Both the position numbers and the translations under genes were made by a program. Below, piece after piece: positions 1-4,767 of a DNA stretch of 7,826 bases (the first letter of the stretch is position 1; the number at the start of each line of letters is the position of its first letter). The notes under the pieces are model-generated. The model saw nothing but the letters and a program-made list of their open reading frames with translations. It made no database searches and was not told where the DNA came from. The stretch lies in contig CABSHY010000053.1 in the NCBI GenBank assembly GCA_902477615.1, forward strand, positions 1-7,826. Direction: 5' to 3'. The DNA is from an uncultured Sutterella sp. Its GTDB lineage: Bacteria; Pseudomonadota; Gammaproteobacteria; Burkholderiales; Burkholderiaceae_F.

Positions 1-2
1 TT

Positions 3-215
3 TTAAAGCCACTCCACACCGGAGATTTCCGGCAACATGTAGTCAAGCAAAACCAAGTCAGATTTTTGAGAATCCAATAAAGCTTGGGCCGCGATGACAC
101 TGTCGCAGCTCTCGACTTCAAAACCGGCACCCGCACAGGCAAAAGAGATGAGTGTGCGAATCGGGGCTTCATCTTCAACGATGAGGATTTTGGGTAAGGG
201 TTGTGTTTGTGCCAT
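3..215 (-). pseudogene. phoB: PhoB-type response regulator, receiver domain only, interrupted by a stop codon
   Basis: The 70 codons encode the first half of an OmpR/PhoB-type receiver domain. The acidic pair E14-D15 (VEDEAPIR) and the phospho-acceptor D58 (LVLLDYMLP) are visible, followed by SGVEWL. A complete PhoB is about 230 residues: receiver, then winged-helix DNA-binding domain. Here TAA (5-3) follows directly, where the family usually continues with a basic residue and the rest of the receiver. The bases at the break read GGCTTTAAAA; removing one T would give Leu-Lys and an open frame, so a one-base insertion, a nonsense change or a sequencing error in a homopolymer would all fit. Whether the frame resumes lies outside the window. 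Position downstream of pstB and phoU supports PhoB, the activator of phosphate-starvation genes, phosphorylated by PhoR. The start at 215 has only a weak, distant AGG as ribosome binding site, lying in the arm of a small hairpin (228-241). The tnpB element lies 50 bp upstream and probably separates it from the pst promoter. Confidence 0.72.
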
Positions 216-245
216 GATTTATTTTTACCTGTGATAACAGGAGTA

Positions 246-420
246 TTTTCCCACAAAAAAGAGGAGTTGAACCTCCCCCGGTTGAAACCGGAGGAATCTT
301 ACAGTGACCGATACGGAACGCTTTGCGTGGTCTCTTGCGAGACGGCGCAACATTGCCCCGCACACACTGTATTTAAGATGCACCGCTTACCCGTTGGCGT
401 TAAGCCGATGGGCTTAACCA
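246..420 (-). ncRNA. Predicted omega RNA (reRNA) with guide from the phoB leader
   Basis: TnpB nucleases use an RNA formed from the element's right end, overlapping the tnpB 3' end, whose guide is the flanking DNA. Stacked inverted repeats fit this: GTTAAGCC/GGCTTAAC (418-399, 8-bp stem), GGGGCA/TGCGCC (359-344, one mismatch), GTCTC-GCAA-GAGAC (343-330, a GNRA tetraloop), and the terminal CCTCCGGTT hairpin (294-272). The scaffold would end at TTCAAC (266). The guide would then be TCCTCTTTTTTGTGGGAAAA (265-246), which is phoB leader DNA. The 5' limit is arbitrary and no promoter for the RNA was identified; it may be processed from the tnpB mRNA. Confidence 0.55.
272..294 (-). repeat. Right-end terminal hairpin of the tnpB element
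   Basis: On the minus strand CCTCC-GGTT pairs with AACC-(GGG)-GGAGG around a two-base loop, leaving a three-G bulge. It begins 4 bases after the tnpB stop codon and is followed by TTCAAC. This is the characteristic transposon right end recognised by TnpA, and the 3' structure of the omega RNA next to the guide. Confidence 0.7.
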
Positions 421-1849
421 CCCTCGTGAGTCTTAACAGGGCTTGCGCCCAGTCTTGATCGTTACGCGGTTGATACGTCAGACACAGACCGGCATCTCTC
501 AACAGCGGTTCCGCAGTTGTCCACTTTTCACAAAGCAGAATCGGATCGTGTCCCTTTTCCGTTGCATAGCACGCCAAAAACGCCGAATGAATGTCGCGTT
601 GGACAATCGTGTCGGTCATTCCATGGCGGTGCCAGCGTTGTTTTAACGGCTTTTTGGTGTACGCATCCATTACCGGGTCGTACTGACTCAATTTAAACTG
701 ATAGGCATCGAGCTCTTGCACATAAAGGTTAGCGCTTTCGGCCGAACGCTTTAAATGTTGCACAAACTCACCCATACCGCTTCGTTGAGTGCTTCTCCCA
801 AAATTCTTTTGATAGCTCAAGTAGCTGTTTTTCTCAATCTTGACGGTACCACCCATTTGCAAGATGGCATTGACTAAAGTGCCATGATCACGCTTGCGGG
901 TTTGGGCTTGACGTCGATAAATCTCTGAAATTTGCGTCTTGAGCTTTAAGTAGTTATTGGATTCCTTCCAACGCTTAGGACCTTTTTTGCAAGTCCCGTC
1001 CGCATTGAAGTTTTCCGGATTATTCGCTCGGCGTGAGCGATCGAGCTTTCGCTGCAAGCGTCGCATGTCGCGAGAGAGGTTTTCCACACCCGGGGCTAAC
1101 CGGAAAAGTCCGGCACCTAACGGTGAGTAAACCGCAATCTGCGAAGGACCGGGATCGATTCCCACGGGTTCAGAAGGCGGTGCATACACATGACGCACGG
1201 GGGCAAGGCCCTCAAGCGCCAGTTGCACGTACCAAGCTTCTTTGCCATGGATGGTTCGACGGATAACGCGACAGTATTTCACTCGACGAGGCTTAGAGGC
1301 ATCGTGTGGATCGGCTAACGCTTCTCGCACATAATGCGTCTCCGGAATGATCACGGGGTACACATGCTTGCGCCAAACAACGGCACGTTGTTCGGGCTTA
1401 AACATGATTTCGTGATTATCCGTGCCTTCGATAGAGTTGATGCCCTGACGGAAAGACTTAAAACGGGGTTTACCGGCGCCCTTGAACATATAACGTTCAA
1501 GGGCTCGATAGACTGTGCGACCAATGCACTGCGCTTCGTGAGCACCGAAGTCGGTACGACCGGAGGCACCGCGGTGATTGTTGGCTAACGTTCGGAGTCC
1601 GTTTTCTGTCAGTTGATATTCGCGTTGCAGCGAGTTAAAGAGAGCGTTACGCTCACGACCTTTGGGTAAGGTGCGAGCGTGACGCCATCGAGCATCTTCG
1701 CGCATGCGCTTGAGACGCCCCAAAGCTTGACCGAGCGTGGCATTGTAGAGCGTGCGTGCAAGGGCAAACTTCCTTTTGAGAGGTCTGCGTTCCTGATCAC
1801 CCGTTACTAACGGAAGCTCTAAAATAAAAGTTGGCTTATTCGCTCGCAT
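299..1849 (-). CDS. tnpB: RNA-guided endonuclease TnpB (IS200/IS605 family)
   Basis: A 516-residue TnpB, somewhat longer than the common ~400. The N-terminal part (about 1-225) carries the family's opening (FILELPL, then LYNATLGQALGRLK) and a KPRFKSF motif near 127-133. The RuvC-like nuclease follows with all three acidic positions: D232 in VGIDPG, E339 in VKIEKNSY, D419 in QRDIHSAF. A basic linker LQRKLDRSRRANNPENF lies near 265-281. The zinc ribbon normally found between RuvC-II and RuvC-III (Cys-x-Cys type in this subtype) is not recognisable: no cysteine occurs from 338 to 425, although the flanking KLSQ and KPLKQRWH are kept. The last ~40 residues are encoded by the predicted omega RNA and are probably constrained by it. 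The known role of TnpB is to cut DNA matching the guide next to a TAM, favouring element retention. The start at 1849 matches the family N-terminus but has no clear Shine-Dalgarno. Confidence 0.9.
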   Translation of the reverse strand: MRANKPTFILELPLVTGDQERRPLKRKFALARTLYNATLGQALGRLKRMREDARWRHARTLPKGRERNALFNSLQREYQLTENGLRTLANNHRGASGRTDFGAHEAQCIGRTVYRALERYMFKGAGKPRFKSFRQGINSIEGTDNHEIMFKPEQRAVVWRKHVYPVIIPETHYVREALADPHDASKPRRVKYCRVIRRTIHGKEAWYVQLALEGLAPVRHVYAPPSEPVGIDPGPSQIAVYSPLGAGLFRLAPGVENLSRDMRRLQRKLDRSRRANNPENFNADGTCKKGPKRWKESNNYLKLKTQISEIYRRQAQTRKRDHGTLVNAILQMGGTVKIEKNSYLSYQKNFGRSTQRSGMGEFVQHLKRSAESANLYVQELDAYQFKLSQYDPVMDAYTKKPLKQRWHRHGMTDTIVQRDIHSAFLACYATEKGHDPILLCEKWTTAEPLLRDAGLCLTYQPRNDQDWAQALLRLTRVVKPIGLTPTGKRCILNTVCAGQCCAVSQETTQSVPYRSL

Positions 1850-1887
1850 AATGAGCTTATTATACTAAAATGTTGAAATTAACGCTA
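1848..1887 (-). promoter_or_regulatory. Candidate tnpB promoter (TATAAT) with palindrome over the start codon
   Basis: A perfect TATAAT lies at 1864-1859 on the minus strand, only 9 bases before the tnpB ATG, so any transcript would be nearly leaderless. The base-pairable segment 1848-1863 (ATAAT..AGCT..ATTAT) covers both the -10 and the start codon. At 17-bp spacing the -35 (TAGCGT, 1887-1882) is poor and lies in the foot of the 1883-1921 palindrome. Weak evidence; it could equally be AT-rich left-end DNA. Confidence 0.3.
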
Positions 1888-1921
1888 TCCTTCCTCTCAA
1901 TAATTGAGAGGAAGGATAGCG
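1883..1921. repeat. Perfect 39-bp palindrome (19-bp arms), probable left-end hairpin
   Basis: Arms 1883-1901 and 1903-1921 are exact reverse complements around a single base (1902). On the minus strand it is preceded by AGAAAAG and a TTTTGAT, and followed by GTTAATTT. I favour the subterminal hairpin of the element's left end because of the short A-rich linker to a TTGAT motif. The alternative is a phoU transcription terminator, but neither strand has a proper T-run directly after the stem. It might also act as a terminator in the cell. Confidence 0.6.
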
Positions 1922-1966
1922 CTTTTCTATCAAAAGCCCATATCGGTTTTGTCTCCTCACTCTTGC

Positions 1967-2689
1967 CTATTCTTCCTCAGGAATGAGGTTTTGAAGATTT
2001 TCCGGCAACGCATCCAGTCTTAAGTGGCGAATGTCTTCACCATCAAGAATGAAGATGATGTGTTCACCAATATTGGTCGCGTGGTCACCTAAACGTTCAT
2101 AGGCGTGAATCAATGACAAACAAGACATAGCAGGTTCAATGTGTTCCGGATGGTCTTTAAGGAATTTACTCAAAATCTTAAAGCCATCGGCATAACTTTT
2201 ATCCACGTCGCCGTCGGCACGAAGCGTATTGACAGCCGCCGTTTCAGAAAGGTTTTTCAGAGCCAACAGTGCGAGATTAACGACTTTACGGCTGTTTTCA
2301 ATAATGTTCGTCGATGAAAGTTGTTCAATCAAGTCTTCGGGCAAATCACTGTGAGAGACGCGAGCAATGCTTCGAGCTTGGTCGCCCATACGTTCAAAGT
2401 CCGTGGCCATTTTGGAAATACCAAAGACCAAACGCAAGTCGCTCGCACGCGGTTGGTGCTTGGCAATTAAAAGCGTGCAGGCACGGTCAATAGCGACTTC
2501 CAATGCGTTAATGGCGGCATCGCGGTCACAAACGCTTTGCGCCAAGTCAATGTCGTTCGTTTTAAAAGCTTTACTTGCATCGTCAATTTGATCAACCACC
2601 AAGTCACCCATGCTGATCAAGAGGTGCTTGAGTTCTTCAATGTCTTGGTCGTATTGACGTAAAAGATGAGATTGTTGAGATAAGATCAT
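1967..2689 (-). CDS. phoU: Phosphate-specific transport system accessory protein PhoU
   Basis: A 240-residue protein, the normal length of PhoU (E. coli 241). It has the two-repeat three-helix-bundle layout with the E-x-x-x-D metal-binding signatures: ERMGDQA at 99-105 and ERLGDHATNIGEHI at 198-211. It also has the family segment AIDRACTLLIAKHQPRASDLRL around 66-87. PhoU is a cytoplasmic, membrane-associated regulator linking the Pst transporter to PhoR and repressing the Pho response when phosphate is plentiful. The open frame extends upstream to 2785, but that part runs through the 3' end of pstB. The start at 2689 is chosen because AAAGAGG sits 5 bases before it and the length then matches. 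The gap to the pstB stop is 10 bases, so the two genes are cotranscribed. The C-terminus ends in an acidic PEEE. Confidence 0.95.
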   Translation of the reverse strand: MILSQQSHLLRQYDQDIEELKHLLISMGDLVVDQIDDASKAFKTNDIDLAQSVCDRDAAINALEVAIDRACTLLIAKHQPRASDLRLVFGISKMATDFERMGDQARSIARVSHSDLPEDLIEQLSSTNIIENSRKVVNLALLALKNLSETAAVNTLRADGDVDKSYADGFKILSKFLKDHPEHIEPAMSCLSLIHAYERLGDHATNIGEHIIFILDGEDIRHLRLDALPENLQNLIPEEE

Positions 2690-2694
2690 TTTTG

Positions 2695-2701
2695 CCTCTT
2701 T
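2695..2701 (-). promoter_or_regulatory. Ribosome binding site of phoU
   Basis: AAAGAGG, 5 bases before the ATG at 2689, overlapping the pstB stop codon TAA (2702-2700). It decides the phoU start and suggests coupled translation with pstB. Confidence 0.85.
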
Positions 2702-3470
2702 AACCGAAACGTCCCGTGATGTAGTCTTCCGTGGCCTTTTTATCCGGATGGGTGAAGATTTTCTCGGTTTCACCAAATTCCACAAGTTCGCCCAAATACA
2801 TAAAGGCGGTGTAGTCCGAAATACGCGCAGCTTGTTGCATGCTGTGCGTCACGATGACAACGGTATAGTCGTTTTTCAATTCATTGATAAGGTCTTCGAT
2901 TTTTGCCGTGGAAATCGGATCCAATGCAGAACACGGCTCATCAAAAAGAATCACTTCAGGACGAACGGCGATACCGCGAGCGATACACAAACGCTGTTGT
3001 TGACCGCCGGATAAGGCAAAACCGGATTCCGACAACTTGTGATGAACGTCATTCCAAAGAGCGGCTTTTTTAAGTGCCCATTCGACGCGATCGTCAAGTT
3101 CGCTTTTACTCAAATTTTCAAAAAGACGAACACCGTAGGCAACGTTGTCGTAGATGGACATCGGGAAAGGCGTCGGGCGTTGGAACACCATACCGACCGT
3201 GGCACGCAATCGATCGATGCCATCGGTTTTGGTGACAATATTTTCACCATCGAGCCAAATTTCGCCTTCAGCACGTTGATCTTCATAGAGATCAAACATA
3301 CGGTTAAACGTACGCAATAAGGTGGATTTACCACAACCGGACGGACCAATGAAAGCTGTAACTTTCTTTTCCGCAATGTTGAGGTTGATATTTTTTAACG
3401 CATGAAATTGCCCGTAGTAAAAATTGAAGTTTTTCACTTCCATTTTGGGCTTAACTGACAGATCAGTCAT
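2700..3470 (-). CDS. pstB: Phosphate ABC transporter ATP-binding protein PstB
   Basis: A 256-residue ATPase of the phosphate-specific PstSCAB importer (EC 7.3.2.1), full length for the family. All ABC motifs are intact: Walker A GPSGCGKST (42-50), Q-loop VFQRPTPFPMSIYDNV (Q97), signature LSGGQQQR (153-160), Walker B VILFDEP with D-loop SALDP (173-185), and the H-loop histidine in VTHSMQQ (209). The FNRM after Walker A and the FPMSIYDNV segment are typical of PstB rather than other ABC ATPases. The C-terminus GRFG also fits. The start at 3470 is preceded by GGAG about 9 bases upstream. The protein works at the inner membrane with the permeases PstC/PstA and binding protein PstS. Those genes are not adjacent: the next gene upstream is divergent. 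Four PhoB-like half-sites upstream point to induction by phosphate starvation. phoU follows 10 bases downstream. Confidence 0.97.
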   Translation of the reverse strand: MTDLSVKPKMEVKNFNFYYGQFHALKNINLNIAEKKVTAFIGPSGCGKSTLLRTFNRMFDLYEDQRAEGEIWLDGENIVTKTDGIDRLRATVGMVFQRPTPFPMSIYDNVAYGVRLFENLSKSELDDRVEWALKKAALWNDVHHKLSESGFALSGGQQQRLCIARGIAVRPEVILFDEPCSALDPISTAKIEDLINELKNDYTVVIVTHSMQQAARISDYTAFMYLGELVEFGETEKIFTHPDKKATEDYITGRFG

Positions 3471-3516
3471 TGATCATCACTCCGTGATTTTAGAAAGACT
3501 ATTTTTCTTGGCTGAG

Positions 3517-3522
3517 AGTGTA
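3517..3522 (-). promoter_or_regulatory. -10 element of the PhoB-dependent pstB promoter
   Basis: TACACT (4 of 6 to TATAAT) lies 10 bp downstream of the last PhoB half-site. There is no TTGACA-like -35 at the matching distance, as expected for an activator-dependent promoter. Transcription would begin near 3510, giving a pstB leader of about 40 bases. Confidence 0.5.
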
Positions 3523-3528
3523 CGAATC

Positions 3529-3572
3529 AATAATGACCGATTTATGACAGTTTTATGAAGATATGATGACAA
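3529..3572 (-). promoter_or_regulatory. Pho box: four tandem PhoB half-sites upstream of pstB
   Basis: Read on the minus strand, four consecutive 11-base units begin TTGTCAT, TCTTCAT, CTGTCAT and CGGTCAT, each followed by four A/T-rich bases (mostly A and T). Against the PhoB consensus CTGTCAT they match at 6, 4, 7 and 6 of 7 positions. The 11-bp period places the sites on one face of the helix as in known Pho boxes. The last 7-mer ends 10 bp before a -10-like TACACT, the arrangement of PhoB-activated promoters where the box replaces the -35. Confidence 0.82.
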
Positions 3573-3617
3573 GATTAATTAGTCTGAGTTAGGTAACTGA
3601 CTTATTCCAAAATCCAG

Positions 3618-3656
3618 TGGGAGGTTTAAAATCGAACACCATCTCCCAATTTTTTT
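3618..3656 (+). terminator. Terminator-like hairpin in the aldolase leader (possible attenuator)
   Basis: TGGGAGGT (3618-3625) pairs with ATCTCCCA (3641-3648), 8 bp with one G-U, across a 15-base loop, and is followed by ATTTTTTT (3649-3656). The ribosome binding site GAGG (3657-3660) comes right after the T-run. No plus-strand gene lies upstream in the window, so the structure should act on the downstream gene's own transcript. No competing antiterminator stem was found by eye. Confidence 0.42.
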
Positions 3657-3670
3657 GAGGTAAAAACAAC

Positions 3671-4696
3671 ATGATTCGTTTGGCTTGTGACTATCAGGAA
3701 GGGTGTCACCCGAAGATTTTGGAAAAGTTGGTGCAAACCAATTTGGAAAGTACGTCCGGTTACGGTACGGATGAATACTGCGCGAGTGCCAGAGAAAAGA
3801 TTAAGGCCGCTTGTGAAGCACCGAACGCAGAGGTGCATTTTTTAGTCGGTGGTACGCAAGCTAATGCGACCGTGATTCGTTCTATTCTTCGTCCTTGTGA
3901 AGGCGTGGTTGCTGTAAGAACGGGTCATATTAACGGTCATGAAGCCGGTGCCATTGAATTGGGTGGTCATAAGGTTTTAGCCATTGAACCTCATGACGGT
4001 AAGATGCGCGCTGAAGATTTGGATCGCTTTATTGTCAATAACTATAAAGATGCCAGCTGGATGCATGGTGTGTTGCCGGCTTTGGTTTACATCTCTCAAT
4101 CCACGGAAACGGGCTCTGTTTATTCCTTGGCAGAATTGACGGCAATTTCTGAAGTTTGCCGTAAGCATCAATTGCCGCTCTTTGTTGATGGTGCTCGCTT
4201 GGGTTATGCCTTAGCTAGTGAAGGTAGTGACGTCACGTTAGCCGATATGGCTCGTTTGTGTGATGTCTTTTATATTGGTGGCACGAAGGTGGGCGCCCTT
4301 TTAGGTGAAGCCGTTGTGTTTTCCAATACTGCATTGGCAAAGAACTTCTTTACGATCATGAAGCAAGGCGGTGCCGTGTTGGCTAAGGGCCGTGTTTTGG
4401 GTATCCAATTTGATGCGCTCTTTACCGATAACCTTTATATGGAAATCAGTCGCCACGCCATTGCGATGGCCATGAAGTTGAAGAAGGCTTTGAAGGAAAA
4501 GGGTTACCAATTCTATTCTGAAAGCCCGAGCAACCAACAGTTTGTGATTTTAACGAATGAACAAATGACTGAAGTTGCAAAGAAAGTGGCTTTCACGCAA
4601 TGGGCTATTGTGGATGATAATCACACAGCAGTGCGTTTCTGCACGAGTTGGGCCACAACCGAAGAAACGATTGATCAAGTGATTGCTCTCCTTTAA
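3671..4696 (+). CDS. PLP-dependent threonine aldolase family protein (low-specificity L-threonine aldolase-like)
   Basis: A 341-residue fold-type I PLP enzyme of the beta-eliminating lyase/threonine aldolase family. Visible motifs are the N-terminal DYQEGCHPKIL, the phosphate-binding GGTQAN (60-65), a histidine-glutamate segment GHINGHEAGA (H86 or H90 as the likely ring-stacking residue), FVDGARLGYA with D173 (binds the pyridine nitrogen) and R176, and YIGGTKVGALLGEA with K206 as the probable Schiff-base lysine. Family members cleave L-threonine or L-allo-threonine to glycine and acetaldehyde. The GGTKxGAL subgroup is often annotated this way without biochemical proof, so substrate is uncertain. 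The start at 3671 has GAGG 10 bases upstream and fits the family N-terminus. The gene is cytosolic (no signal or membrane segment), stands alone, diverges from pstB and is closed by the terminator at 4718-4753. A convincing -35/-10 pair was not found upstream. Confidence 0.88.
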   Translation: MIRLACDYQEGCHPKILEKLVQTNLESTSGYGTDEYCASAREKIKAACEAPNAEVHFLVGGTQANATVIRSILRPCEGVVAVRTGHINGHEAGAIELGGHKVLAIEPHDGKMRAEDLDRFIVNNYKDASWMHGVLPALVYISQSTETGSVYSLAELTAISEVCRKHQLPLFVDGARLGYALASEGSDVTLADMARLCDVFYIGGTKVGALLGEAVVFSNTALAKNFFTIMKQGGAVLAKGRVLGIQFDALFTDNLYMEISRHAIAMAMKLKKALKEKGYQFYSESPSNQQFVILTNEQMTEVAKKVAFTQWAIVDDNHTAVRFCTSWATTEETIDQVIALL

Positions 4697-4717
4697 CGCT
4701 ATTTGTTAATAGCAACA

Positions 4718-4753
4718 AAAAAGGCATTGAGGTTTCGTTCTCAATGCCTTTTT
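4718..4753. terminator. Bidirectional intrinsic terminator between convergent genes
   Basis: AAAAAGGCATTGAG (4718-4731) and CTCAATGCCTTTTT (4740-4753) form a perfect 14-bp stem with an 8-base loop. A T-run ends the stem on both strands, so it can stop the aldolase transcript (plus) and the transporter transcript (minus). A smaller hairpin, GCTATT-TGTT-AATAGC (4698-4713), precedes it just after the aldolase stop codon. Confidence 0.93.
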
Positions 4754-4767
4754 CTAATCACGCTTAA

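Larger units (their letters stand above)
266..1928 (-). mobile_element. IS200/IS605-type element carrying only tnpB
   Basis: A single-gene element inserted between phoU and phoB. The right end is clear: downstream of tnpB comes a GC-rich hairpin (294-272) and then TTCAAC (271-266), the usual hairpin-plus-cleavage-site layout of the family. The left end is inferred. TTTTGAT (1935-1929) matches the TTGAT target/TAM known for ISDra2-like elements and is followed by AGAAAAG and a perfect palindrome (1921-1883), resembling the subterminal hairpin of such left ends. No tnpA (Y1 transposase) and no target-site duplication is seen; this family does not make duplications. Mobilisation would need TnpA in trans. 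Removing the element joins phoU and phoB with 88 bp between them. The right boundary is fairly sure, the left one less so. Confidence 0.68.

Noticed and set aside
299..1849. TldR-type (nuclease-dead, repressor) TnpB or a CRISPR-Cas12 effector
   Set aside because: All three RuvC acidic residues are present, the size is that of TnpB, and no CRISPR repeats or cas1/cas2 are in the window.
1883..1921. Palindrome as the phoU intrinsic terminator
   Set aside because: Not excluded, but there is no real T-run after the stem on either strand, and its place next to TTTTGAT fits a transposon left end better.
2690..2785. Upstream extension of phoU to the ATG-like start at 2785
   Set aside because: It would overlap the pstB 3' end by 86 bases. 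The start at 2689 has AAAGAGG at good spacing and gives the standard 240-residue PhoU.
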